In this document: one piece after another, positions 53,905-62,242 of the stretch
How the letters are laid out: every line of letters starts with the position of its first letter
Numbering within the stretch: position 1 is the stretch's first letter
From: Adlercreutzia sp. ZJ304
Lineage (GTDB): Bacteria > Actinomycetota > Coriobacteriia > Coriobacteriales > Eggerthellaceae
Assembly: GCF_011039075.1 (NCBI RefSeq)
Contig: NZ_JAAKEG010000005.1
Location: forward strand, 152,078-216,077
Length of the DNA: 64,000 bases
Direction: 5' to 3'
Made by a program: the position numbers and the translations under genes
Notes under the pieces: generated by a model
Told to the model about the DNA's origin: nothing
Seen by the model: only the letters and a program-made list of their open reading frames with translations
Database searches by the model: none

Positions 53905-53956
53905 GATTCAGCCTTTCTTTACCGCCAATATTATACCGCCAATGGCGGTATAATAT
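53871..53956 (-). promoter_or_regulatory. fic promoter with multiple TGGCGGT operator sites
   Basis: A 29-bp palindrome at 53928-53956 has 14-bp perfect arms (ATATTATACCGCCA). Its left arm contains a minus-strand -10-like TATAAT (53935-53930). Further TGGCGGT units stand at 53871 and 53887 (inside the first codons) and 53921. The arrangement fits tight self-repression by the winged-helix domain of the Fic protein. No binding data; motif geometry only. Confidence 0.75.
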
Positions 53957-54024
53957 CACGACCTTAGTTTCCGGAGATGCAATCTACTCATCCAAAATCG
54001 ACTTCGGTTTGGTTTCGCGAAACC

Positions 54025-54609
54025 TTACGGAGTAAGCAAAAAGATTAAAACTATGATCAAAATTATTATTACCGGAATGGCAATTTTTACAAACAACGGA
54101 ATTCCTGTATTGCTGGCGGCAGCGAAGTTACGCTTGTTGCCCATAGAGCCGCCCTGTAAACCTATTTGGTTCGGTCGTGCGTTGCGTCTCTTGCCACCCG
54201 ACACGGGCATGCGATCGTAGCCCCCAAAATTCCCATCGTGCGAACGCCAACGCGATTTAGAATCGTTAATATCAACCATAGGGTCGTGCCTATCGCGTTC
54301 GTCTATCGTGTAACCAACTAATTCATTTTTCTCATTAAGCGCGCGCGAATCTATACTGCCGCGCCCATCTATGATTTCTCGATTTGTATTCCTGCCATGC
54401 TGCGCATTGCGTATGGCGCGCTGCGCTTCCCAATCGAGACGGCGACTGTCTTGATCTATATCATTGCTTGCACGAACTTGCATGCGCATTCGGGCATTTC
54501 GTGCACGAGCTGCATCTTTAGCAGCATAGGATTGCACGATCCGATCAACGGATCCATTACCAGAATTTACATTCCGAAATTCAGGATAATCTTCGTTGAA
54601 AGTGCTCAT
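54025..54609 (-). CDS. tail-anchored membrane protein of unknown function
   Basis: 194 residues from the ATG at 54609 (GAAGAGG before it); the frame reaches 54687 but without a ribosome site. Most of the chain is hydrophilic, rich in Arg, Asn and Asp, and probably disordered. One strongly hydrophobic segment forms the C-terminus (IPLFVKIAIPVIIILIIVLI). Orientation would leave the body in the cytoplasm. No recognised family. Confidence 0.7.
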   Translation of the reverse strand: MSTFNEDYPEFRNVNSGNGSVDRIVQSYAAKDAARARNARMRMQVRASNDIDQDSRRLDWEAQRAIRNAQHGRNTNREIIDGRGSIDSRALNEKNELVGYTIDERDRHDPMVDINDSKSRWRSHDGNFGGYDRMPVSGGKRRNARPNQIGLQGGSMGNKRNFAAASNTGIPLFVKIAIPVIIILIIVLIFLLTP

Positions 54610-54706
54610 TAAATCGGCCTCTTCCAGCACAGCGCATTCGTATACACACCTACATAAAATTATACAGCTCTTCCCAGTATAAACCACAGACCCTACGCAT
54701 AAAGGC

Positions 54707-54732
54707 GATGCGCCCAGCGAACCGGGCGCATC
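54707..54732 (-). terminator. hairpin after the HtrA gene
   Basis: gatgcgccc / gggcgcatc arms around 8 bases, 27 bases beyond the protease stop. Likely terminator, with a weak T tract. Confidence 0.6.
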
Positions 54733-54758
54733 AACAAAAGGAGAGGGGTTATTTGCAA

Positions 54759-56183
54759 CTAAAAAGCATCGTTGCCTTGTGGAGTATACATGCCACCAGA
54801 ATTACTGTTAGAAGAGTTTGAATTATTGGAATTTGCACTTTCGCTCATTCCTAAAGTTACCTGCACTTCTTTCTCTTCGCTACCGCGCATGAATTTCAAA
54901 GTAACCTTATCGCCGGGATTCTTGGTACGAACGTCCAGCATAAGATCGCTTGCGCTTTCTACATCCTGTCCGTCAAATTTGGTAATAATGTCACCAATCT
55001 GAATGCCAGCCTGCTCAGCACCACTACCGGGCACTACAGCCGAAACATATGCGCCCTCATCAACCGAGAAGCCATAACGCTTAGCAATAGTTTCATTCAC
55101 CGTGGTAAGACTTACGCCTAGCTGCGCATGCGTAGGCTCCTTGCCGTCGATAATATCTTTCGCCAAACTAATGGCGTAGTTCGCAGGAATAGCAAATCCA
55201 ACGCCGGAGTAATTCCCAGAGTACGAAGTGATTAGCGTGTTAATTCCGATTAGTTTGCCCTGCGCGTCAACCAAAGCGCCGCCCGAGTTGCCCGGATTAA
55301 TAGCAGCATCTGTCTGAATCATGTTGGGATAAATTGTGGCTTCACCAGTGCTGTTGCCAAACATATCGCCCGATGCTTCCATTATCTGGGAACGGCTTGT
55401 TGCCGACACAATGCCAGTAGCGACCGACTGCTCTAGACCAAACGGGCTGCCTATAGACATAACCCATTCGCCTATTTTAATGTCGTCAGAGTCGCCCAAT
55501 TCAATAGGCGAAAAACCATTGCCGTCAAGTTTCAACACAGCAACATCAGAAGATGCATCGTCACCAACTAATTCGGCATTGTAAGTTTCGCCATCAACCG
55601 TAACTTCGAATTTACTTCCACCTTGAACCACATGATAATTCGTTACTGCATAGCCATCTTCGGACAACATTACGCACGAACCCATACCGCTTTGGGTAAG
55701 CGAATCTTCGCGATCTTGTGTATAGCCATAACCATACAGATAGTCATATATGCTTCCCGACTGCGCAGACTGTGCGGAATATACCGTGACCGACCCGACC
55801 GACGGCATGCATTTTGAAGCCACAGCTTCAGCAAGTGAAGCCTCTTCCGATGCCGCTTCAACCGATGTGGAGTCAACCGCTCCAAGCTGAATACGGCTGC
55901 CGCCCATGCCGAACATATTGGTAACAGCGCCTATGCCAAACATTAGCACGCACGCCACAAGCGCGCCCGCGAAAGCTAGCAAAAACGTCTTAGCGCCGGA
56001 GCTCTTCTTTGTTGCCGCAGGCACCGATGCAGCAGACGCATAGTGATTATTGCCTGCCGTATTCTGCGCATGCACTCCATGACCATCAGCAGAATAGGCA
56101 GCCCAATAAGCTGATTGCGCTTCGTGCTGACCTACATGCGTCTGCTGACCTTGCGGAATTTGATTATTGCCATTGTTTTCCAT
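54759..56183 (-). CDS. HtrA/DegP-type trypsin-like serine protease with PDZ domain
   Basis: 474 residues from the ATG at 56183, 5 bases after AAAGGAGG. A Gln/Asn-rich N-terminus precedes a membrane anchor (LLAFAGALVACVLMFGIGAV). Catalytic triad: His in VTNYHVVQGG, Asp in SSDVAVLKLDG, Ser in NPGNSGGALVDAQG. The PDZ domain is AYVSAVVPGSGAEQAGIQIG onward. The tail is Asn/Ser-rich. Extracytoplasmic protein quality control is the usual role. Confidence 0.94.
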   Translation of the reverse strand: MENNGNNQIPQGQQTHVGQHEAQSAYWAAYSADGHGVHAQNTAGNNHYASAASVPAATKKSSGAKTFLLAFAGALVACVLMFGIGAVTNMFGMGGSRIQLGAVDSTSVEAASEEASLAEAVASKCMPSVGSVTVYSAQSAQSGSIYDYLYGYGYTQDREDSLTQSGMGSCVMLSEDGYAVTNYHVVQGGSKFEVTVDGETYNAELVGDDASSDVAVLKLDGNGFSPIELGDSDDIKIGEWVMSIGSPFGLEQSVATGIVSATSRSQIMEASGDMFGNSTGEATIYPNMIQTDAAINPGNSGGALVDAQGKLIGINTLITSYSGNYSGVGFAIPANYAISLAKDIIDGKEPTHAQLGVSLTTVNETIAKRYGFSVDEGAYVSAVVPGSGAEQAGIQIGDIITKFDGQDVESASDLMLDVRTKNPGDKVTLKFMRGSEEKEVQVTLGMSESANSNNSNSSNSNSGGMYTPQGNDAF

Positions 56184-56270
56184 TGGAACCTCCTTTGTTG
56201 TTTGCAATTTATCATCTGTTAGAAAAATTCAAGCCCTAATTCACGCATCTTTGCCTATTTGTCACTTAAA

Positions 56271-56286
56271 TACACCAAATGGTGTA
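56271..56286. promoter_or_regulatory. 16-bp palindrome between htrA-like and amino-acid ABC genes
   Basis: tacaccaaatggtgta has 7-bp perfect arms. It lies in the divergent 56184-56385 region and is followed by an imperfect further half (ggtatac). A hairpin, gaaagtgc / gcactttc (56344-56371), lies next to the ribosome site of the plus-strand operon. Possible operator and leader hairpin. Confidence 0.45.
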
Positions 56287-56385
56287 CTGCCCGTGGTATA
56301 CTCCATCTGCTTTATTACAGTAGAGTGATAATGTAATGTAGTCGAAAGTGCATTATCGAAAGCGCACTTTCAGCAAGGAGGAAGA

Positions 56386-57246
56386 ATGAAGAAAAAGATA
56401 GTGGCTGTAGCTGCCGCATGCGCCTTAGCTATTAGCGCATTTGCACTGGCAGGCTGCTCTAACTCGGGCGGTTCTAGCAGCTCATCCGCTTCGTCAAGCG
56501 CAGCCGAAAGCACCCTAGATTTGGGCGAGGGCTTCAAACTTACCGTAGGCTTTGATAACAGCTATCCGCCGTATGGCTTCATTGGCGAACAGGGCGAATA
56601 CACCGGTCTTGACCTTGATTTAGCTGCCGCTGTAGCAGAAATGAATGGTTGGGAATTTGTAGCCGAGCCAATCGATTGGGATGCAAAAGATGCTCTGCTA
56701 GAGCAGGGAAACATCAACTGCATATGGAACGGCTTTACCATGGAAGGTCGCGAAGATAAATACACCTTCAGCGATCCGTATATGCTCAACGAGCAGGTTA
56801 TAGTTGTAAAAGCCGATTCTGGCATAAACAACTTTGAGAGCCTAGCCGGTAAAGTAGTTATAACGCAAATTGACTCCGCCGCACTTGATGTGCTGGAAGG
56901 CGATCAGGCTAGCTTGGCAGGCACTTTCAATCGCCTAGACACAATTAGCGACTACAACAATGCATTCATGCAACTGCAAGCAGGCAATGTAGATGCAGTT
57001 GCTTGCGATCTTTCTATAGCCGCCTATCAGATAGCTGCAAACCCAGACGCATACGTGCAGCTTGACGAACCGCTAAGCAGCGAACACTACGCCGTGGGCT
57101 TTAGCAAGTCTGCCGACGGAGAGCAGTTAGCCAAAAAAGTTAACGAATCGCTAGCAGCTCTTGTAGCATCAGGTCAAGCTAGGGAAATCTGTGAAAAATA
57201 CGCAGAGTACGGTGTTGACTACGACGCGAATTGGGTGCTGAAGTAA
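56386..57246 (+). CDS. amino-acid ABC transporter substrate-binding lipoprotein
   Basis: 286 residues. Signal peptide with lipobox (ISAFALAGCSNSG), then SBP_bac_3 features: GFDNSYPPYGFIGEQGEYTG, DLDLAAAVAEMNGW, and CIWNGFTMEGREDKYTFSDP. Likely binds a polar amino acid or cystine outside the membrane. AAGGAGG precedes the ATG. The permease gene begins directly at the next base after its stop. Confidence 0.93.
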   Translation: MKKKIVAVAAACALAISAFALAGCSNSGGSSSSSASSSAAESTLDLGEGFKLTVGFDNSYPPYGFIGEQGEYTGLDLDLAAAVAEMNGWEFVAEPIDWDAKDALLEQGNINCIWNGFTMEGREDKYTFSDPYMLNEQVIVVKADSGINNFESLAGKVVITQIDSAALDVLEGDQASLAGTFNRLDTISDYNNAFMQLQAGNVDAVACDLSIAAYQIAANPDAYVQLDEPLSSEHYAVGFSKSADGEQLAKKVNESLAALVASGQAREICEKYAEYGVDYDANWVLK

Positions 57247-57900
57247 ATGGAATTTAGTGTGATGATAGGGCTTCTGGCCGACGGCCTTGCGCTAACGGCG
57301 CAGATCTTTGTAGTCACGCTTATTGGAGCGCTACCTCTTGGCATAGTGGTAGCGCTCTGCCGCATGAGCAGATTCAAAGTAATTTCCACCATTGCGCGCT
57401 TCTACATATCCATTTTGCGCGGCACACCATTGATGCTGCAATTAATGGCTATCATGTTTGGACCTTACGCCCTATTCGGTCTACAGATGGGCAGCGATTG
57501 GAAGTTCTGGGCATGCGACATAGGTTTCATATTGAATTACGCAGCCTACTTTGGAGAAATATATCGCAGCGGCATTCAGTCTATTCCGCGCGGGCAATAT
57601 GAGGCTGCAAGCGTGCTTGGATACTCGCGGACGCAAACCTTTATGAAGATAGTGCTTCCGCAAGTGATCAAACACATTTTACCCGCTATGGGCAACGAAA
57701 TAATAACGCTAGTGAAAGATACATCGTTGGCATTCGTGCTTGGCATAGCCGAAATGTTTAGCCAAGCTAAAGCGTTAGCGGCGCGCGAGGTTTCTATGAT
57801 CCCCTACGCATTAGCCGCACTTATATACTGGGTTTTCTGCCTACTTATAGAGTTCATCTTAAATCGTGTGGAGAAGAAGCTTGACTACTACCATAACTAA
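57247..57900 (+). CDS. amino-acid ABC transporter permease
   Basis: 217 residues with five or so membrane segments. SILRGTPLMLQLMAIMFG and the EAA loop (YEAASVLGYSRTQTFMKIVL) are typical of HisM/GlnP permeases. It forms the channel of the three-gene polar amino-acid importer. Confidence 0.94.
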   Translation: MEFSVMIGLLADGLALTAQIFVVTLIGALPLGIVVALCRMSRFKVISTIARFYISILRGTPLMLQLMAIMFGPYALFGLQMGSDWKFWACDIGFILNYAAYFGEIYRSGIQSIPRGQYEAASVLGYSRTQTFMKIVLPQVIKHILPAMGNEIITLVKDTSLAFVLGIAEMFSQAKALAAREVSMIPYALAALIYWVFCLLIEFILNRVEKKLDYYHN

Positions 57901-58663
57901 CAAAGTTGTATCGTTAACAGGCGCTAAAAAAAGCTTCGGCGAAGTTGAAGTTTTGAAAGACATATCGCTTGAAGTAGAAAAAGGCGATGTGCTTGCAATT
58001 ATAGGTCCGTCTGGCGGGGGAAAATCTACTCTACTTCGCTGCTTAACTATGCTAGAAACGCTAGATTCCGGTCGCTTGGCATACGGAGACTTAATTGTTG
58101 CAGAAAATGGACCCAGCGGACACGCCGTATACGGGTCGAAAAATGTGCTCGCCGAAGCCAAAACCCGTTATGGATTGGTATTCCAAAACTTCAACCTTTT
58201 TCCGCATTTTACAGTCTTGAAAAACATAATAGACCCGCTGATTTGCGTGCAGAAAATTCCACGCGAAGAAGCCGAGCAACGCGGTCGTGAGCTGCTTGCA
58301 AAAATGGGACTTTCGGGCAAAGAAAATATGGTTCCGTGCGAACTTTCGGGCGGACAGCAACAACGCGTAGCAATTGCGCGAGCGTTGGCAATGAACCCGG
58401 ATGTGCTGTACTTCGATGAACCTACAAGTGCACTAGACCCTGAACTTACGCGCGAAGTGCTGCGTGTTATCCGTGAGTTGGCACTAGAACACACCACAAT
58501 GGTCATAGTTACTCATGAAATGTCGTTTGCGCGCGACGTAGCCGACAAGCTAATTTTCATGGACGGCGGAACCGTAGTTGAACGCGGACGCGCCACAGAT
58601 GTAATTAACAACCCACAACACGAACGCACGCGCCTGTTCCTAGCAAATTACCAAGAGAACTAA
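57881..58663 (+). CDS. amino-acid ABC transporter ATP-binding protein
   Basis: 260 residues from a TTG at 57881, with GGAGAAG about 7 bases before; a GTG at 57866 has no good ribosome site. Walker A IGPSGGGKSTLLRCL, Q-loop GLVFQNFNLFPHF, signature LSGGQQQRVAIARAL, Walker B VLYFDEPTSALDPEL. The start overlaps the end of the permease gene by 20 bases. Confidence 0.93.
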   Translation: MTTTITNKVVSLTGAKKSFGEVEVLKDISLEVEKGDVLAIIGPSGGGKSTLLRCLTMLETLDSGRLAYGDLIVAENGPSGHAVYGSKNVLAEAKTRYGLVFQNFNLFPHFTVLKNIIDPLICVQKIPREEAEQRGRELLAKMGLSGKENMVPCELSGGQQQRVAIARALAMNPDVLYFDEPTSALDPELTREVLRVIRELALEHTTMVIVTHEMSFARDVADKLIFMDGGTVVERGRATDVINNPQHERTRLFLANYQEN

Positions 58664-58678
58664 ATAGAGCCACAACCA

Positions 58679-58740
58679 ATATAGTCGGGGAAGCGGAGTG
58701 AGAGCTGCGAAGCTTCTGAACGTAGCTTCCCCGACTATAT
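58679..58740. repeat. shared-core hairpin element d
   Basis: 16-bp perfect arms (58679-58694 and 58725-58740; ATATAGTCGGGGAAGC) around the 30-nt core. It begins 15 bases after the ATPase stop, where it is likely to be transcribed as the 3' end of the operon. Confidence 0.88.
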
Positions 58741-58769
58741 CTTGACCGGCTGTCAATTACGACATTGGG

Positions 58770-58827
58770 AATCTCGGGAAGGCGGAGTGAAGGCTGCGCA
58801 GCTTCTGAACGTAGCCTTCCCGAGATT
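58770..58827. repeat. shared-core hairpin element e
   Basis: 14-bp perfect arms (58770-58783 and 58814-58827; AATCTCGGGAAGGC) around the 30-nt core, 29 bases after element d in the same orientation. It precedes the 3' end of the convergent activase gene. Confidence 0.88.
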
Positions 58828-58857
58828 ATATAGTTCCCTACAATATTGCATAACTTC

Positions 58858-59859
58858 CTACGAAGGCTTAATTTCTCCGCGTTCGCAGCGATTACCCCAC
58901 GCATCTATTAAATCGCGATCGCGATATACGCAGATTATTTCACAGTGATTAGCGCACTTCTGACACTCTACCTCGCGCGTTGTAAACGAGAAATCTTCCA
59001 CCGCATCAAAATCTAAACAACCAGAAACGAAAGGTCCTGTTGCCGCGGGCGCAGCATATGCCCCATCAATGCTAACAGGTCCCGCATCAGCCGCTAATAG
59101 AGCCGCACCAAATGCGCCCATAAGATGCCCATCGGGATCAACCGCAACAGGCATTCCCAGCTGTTCTTCAAAAGCGTGCACAACGCCCACATTCTTCGAC
59201 ACACCACCCTGAAACACAACTGGTGCCTCTATCTTCTTACCCTTGCCCACATTGTTTAGATAATTGCTAGCCACGGCACTACAAAGACCTGCAATTATAT
59301 CTTCGCGCGCATAACCAACTTGTATTTTGTGAACCAAGTCGCTTTCCGCAAAAACAGTGCAGCGCGCAGCAATGTTAGCCGGCTTCTTGCTTGTTAGCGC
59401 TATGGGACCAAACTCTTCCACTTCCACGCCTAAACGATGTGCTTGGCTGGAAAGAAAGGAACCTGTACCGGCGGCACATAGCGTGTTCATTGCGTAATCG
59501 ACAGCTATGCCACCATCCACGCAAATAATTTTGCTGTCCTGACCGCCTATTTCAAGAATGGTACGCACGTCTGGATGCAAACACGTAGTACCCACAGCGT
59601 GCGCGGTTATTTCATTTTTCACCACACTGGCACCTATCATGGCACCCACAAGACGCCTAGCGCTGCCGGTAGTTCCCGCGCCCACTACTCGCGCATTGTC
59701 TGGCAGCTGCTCAGATAGCTCAGACATCACACGTTTTGCAGCTTGAGTAGGATTTCCTTCAGTCCACAAATACGACCTAGCAACTATATTATGTTCGTCG
59801 TCTATAACGACCCCTTTGGTAGAAATAGAACCGATATCTATGCCAAGATAGTAATTCAC
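58858..59859 (-). CDS. 2-hydroxyacyl-CoA dehydratase activator (HgdC/BadF-type ATPase)
   Basis: 333 residues, longer than the usual ~260. ASKHA ATPase: GIDIGSISTKGVVID (phosphate 1), EIGGQDSKIICVDGG, NTLCAAGTGSFLSSQA and CTVFAESDLVHKIQVGY, which hold the cysteines of the bridging 4Fe-4S cluster. A C-terminal extra segment has CQKCANHCEIICVYRDRD. Such ATPases drive an electron to a high energy for dehydration or reduction of CoA thioesters or other hard-to-reduce centres. Last of three genes on this strand. Confidence 0.9.
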   Translation of the reverse strand: MNYYLGIDIGSISTKGVVIDDEHNIVARSYLWTEGNPTQAAKRVMSELSEQLPDNARVVGAGTTGSARRLVGAMIGASVVKNEITAHAVGTTCLHPDVRTILEIGGQDSKIICVDGGIAVDYAMNTLCAAGTGSFLSSQAHRLGVEVEEFGPIALTSKKPANIAARCTVFAESDLVHKIQVGYAREDIIAGLCSAVASNYLNNVGKGKKIEAPVVFQGGVSKNVGVVHAFEEQLGMPVAVDPDGHLMGAFGAALLAADAGPVSIDGAYAAPAATGPFVSGCLDFDAVEDFSFTTREVECQKCANHCEIICVYRDRDLIDAWGNRCERGEIKPS

Positions 59860-59877
59860 AAGAACCTCTCTCCTGAT

Positions 59878-61167
59878 TTAGCGCCGTAATGAGCCAGAAG
59901 ATCGCACAGTTACGCCTCCAGCGTCTGACACGTTTTTCATATACAGCATGTCGTAAAACGCTTCAAGTCGCGTCATTAATCCAGTATCGCTGGTTTCCGT
60001 ATCGTAAGTTAGATATAAAACGGGAATATGAAAGTCTTCCGAAATGCGACGCAATACCGGTATGCAATCTATTTCGGGTGTGCAGCCTGCACATTTTGCA
60101 TGAATTAGCCCGTCGAAACCAAGTTGCGCATATTTCTTTGCAGCAGCCAACGTCATTGTCGATGTAGGTCCCATATCATATTGCGCATACTCAGATATGG
60201 TGCGCCGCAAATTCGCCTCGTTGTAGTGCGTGTAACGGTTGCTGAAATTCAATGTGCGATACACTTCCACACCCATATCCATCAGCTTTTCATCAAGACC
60301 TAAATTTGAGTTTTCATCTATTGCTGTATACAATTCGCCAATTATCCCAATGCGTACAGGATTAGCCGGCTTATTCAAAGGAATTGCCCGCATTTCTTCC
60401 ATTGAGCGCGCATAAGCGCTATCAATTTCAGCTTTATCGGTAGCCGCACGCATGGCATCCAAGAAATCTTCCCACGCATGGCGAAAAGCGCCGCGCTCAC
60501 ATTCGAAACCACCATTTGCCATATAGAAATCGCGCGCCTGATCTAATAGCGACAGCATATGCCCAGTTGCAAGCAGCTGCTTAACTCCGTATGGAATATC
60601 TATATCGGGGTTCACCATTTTCAAAACTTCTTTACCCCAGCCAAAATAACCCTGCTCAATTCCGTGACTAAAATTCAGCATTGTGAATTCGTATCCCATA
60701 TCGCGCAGTATTTGCTCTTGCATCTCGCCATAGTAGCCAAGCCGGCACGGACCGCCCACTTGCACCAAAATATCAGCCCCAAGCTCAAGTGCTTCTATCC
60801 AGTCGCCCATCATGTGCTTAAACGGAGTGCAAACATAATCGCTGGAATTTTGAATACCTAAATCCATTGTGCGCTTTGTGGCTTTTGGTAATTGCAAATA
60901 GTCACAATCTAGCACCTGTTCTACAAAAAATTTGAACGCCGGATCGTAATAGGCGTATCGAAATACAGATACCTTTGTGCGCTTATGCCTGTCGCGCTTC
61001 AACTTCTTTTTTAGCCGCGGAAACGGAATGGCTCGGCGCGGCTCTTCCGGCTCGTAGACAACCTGCGTGCGCGCATCGTCGCTAACTTTTACTTGAACAG
61101 TTGTGTCTTCAACGCGAGGCTGCGCTAGGCTCTCCAACATGTTTTTTGCTTTCTGCAAACTAGGCAT
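59878..61167 (-). CDS. 2-hydroxyacyl-CoA dehydratase D-component-like (HgdB family) protein
   Basis: 429 residues. Cysteine-containing motifs at SSDYVCTPFKHMMGDW, QVGGPCRLGYYGEMQE and HAKCAGCTPEIDCIPVLRRI would ligate iron-sulfur clusters. DUF2229/HgdB-type enzymes of this shape are commonly the middle part of very large activase fusions. Here it is separate. The start overlaps the upstream gene by 8 bases. The actual substrate is unknown. Confidence 0.82.
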   Translation of the reverse strand: MPSLQKAKNMLESLAQPRVEDTTVQVKVSDDARTQVVYEPEEPRRAIPFPRLKKKLKRDRHKRTKVSVFRYAYYDPAFKFFVEQVLDCDYLQLPKATKRTMDLGIQNSSDYVCTPFKHMMGDWIEALELGADILVQVGGPCRLGYYGEMQEQILRDMGYEFTMLNFSHGIEQGYFGWGKEVLKMVNPDIDIPYGVKQLLATGHMLSLLDQARDFYMANGGFECERGAFRHAWEDFLDAMRAATDKAEIDSAYARSMEEMRAIPLNKPANPVRIGIIGELYTAIDENSNLGLDEKLMDMGVEVYRTLNFSNRYTHYNEANLRRTISEYAQYDMGPTSTMTLAAAKKYAQLGFDGLIHAKCAGCTPEIDCIPVLRRISEDFHIPVLYLTYDTETSDTGLMTRLEAFYDMLYMKNVSDAGGVTVRSSGSLRR

Positions 61168-62173
61168 TCAAATACCTGCCTTTTCCTTGGAATCGCAGAA
61201 TATCTATGAAACTTTCTATGCGTGTTTCCATACCCGCGCTGCCGCTTTGCGCATCTATCATCAAGTTCAAAATAGGAACACCATGCATGTTGCGCATTAC
61301 CGCGTCATCAAACATAGAGTCGGGTCCGCACGGAAATGCAGATAACAAGACTATGCCGTCTATTTTGTCATACGTTTGCAAAATGGCACCCACCAGCTCG
61401 CGGTTTATCATCCACGGCAGCGTGTCCGAAAAATCGAAGCTGCGCTTAAAAGCGGTGGCATGGTCGGTTTCGTCAGCGAATATAACCGTAGCGCCCATAC
61501 CCTCAATAGCTGCCACAATATCGCCAGCTATATAAGGGTCGTGCGCAATATAAGGATGCGCCACAAGCAAAATAACTAGTGGAGCCTGTTCAGTCCCCGT
61601 AGGGTCGCTTGCAGCCACTTTGCGATACTTAGTCAACAATCGCAATGTTTCCTGCTGAGATGATACGCGCGAAGAATTTGCAGCCTCTTGAGCGCGCATC
61701 GCCTGTTTGTATGCGCGCAATGCCTGCTTAGGCGACGCATTCAAACGGTGTGCCAATTCGATAAAATCTAGGCGCGCGCTTTTATGATCGTTCGCTTTCT
61801 GCACACGCATAGTTATAAATTTTGCTGCCCTTTCGTGAAATGTAGCCTCTACCAAATCGGGCAGACTTTGATATTTCGTACAAAAACCAGCTCGCACATC
61901 GCCGCTGTTATACGACGGAACAAATATGGCATCGCATTCGCCGCCTTCTAATAGCGCAACCACATGCCCCATATATACCTTTGATGCTAGGCATACTTCA
62001 TCTACACTAGCAGCCTCTCCCGCCTCAAACACAGCGCGATCGGTTTTAGGGCTTAAAACGACCTTAAAACCCAATTCTTCAAAAAAGGTTTGCCACATTA
62101 CGCCGTATTTATAAAAAAGCAAGCCGCGCGGAATGCCGATTACACGCACTTCATCTGCCACAAGCAAATCCAC
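61160..62173 (-). CDS. acyl-CoA dehydratase activase-related protein (DUF2229-like)
   Basis: 337 residues, GTG start. RVIGIPRGLLFYKYGVMWQT and VDEVCLASKVYMGHVVALLE match the DUF2229 part of the large 2-hydroxyglutaryl-CoA dehydratase activase-type proteins. Later AFPCGPDSMFDDAVMRNMHG and LMIDAQSGSAGMETRIESFI. First gene in the three-gene unit. Exact start uncertain, as internal GTG/TTG codons exist. Confidence 0.78.
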   Translation of the reverse strand: MDLLVADEVRVIGIPRGLLFYKYGVMWQTFFEELGFKVVLSPKTDRAVFEAGEAASVDEVCLASKVYMGHVVALLEGGECDAIFVPSYNSGDVRAGFCTKYQSLPDLVEATFHERAAKFITMRVQKANDHKSARLDFIELAHRLNASPKQALRAYKQAMRAQEAANSSRVSSQQETLRLLTKYRKVAASDPTGTEQAPLVILLVAHPYIAHDPYIAGDIVAAIEGMGATVIFADETDHATAFKRSFDFSDTLPWMINRELVGAILQTYDKIDGIVLLSAFPCGPDSMFDDAVMRNMHGVPILNLMIDAQSGSAGMETRIESFIDILRFQGKGRYLNA

Positions 62174-62242
62174 TTCTCAATAGAGTTGTTAATCCGGCTA
62201 ATTATAATAGAAGCCAGCAAAAGGACTAGCAAAGGTTACGCC

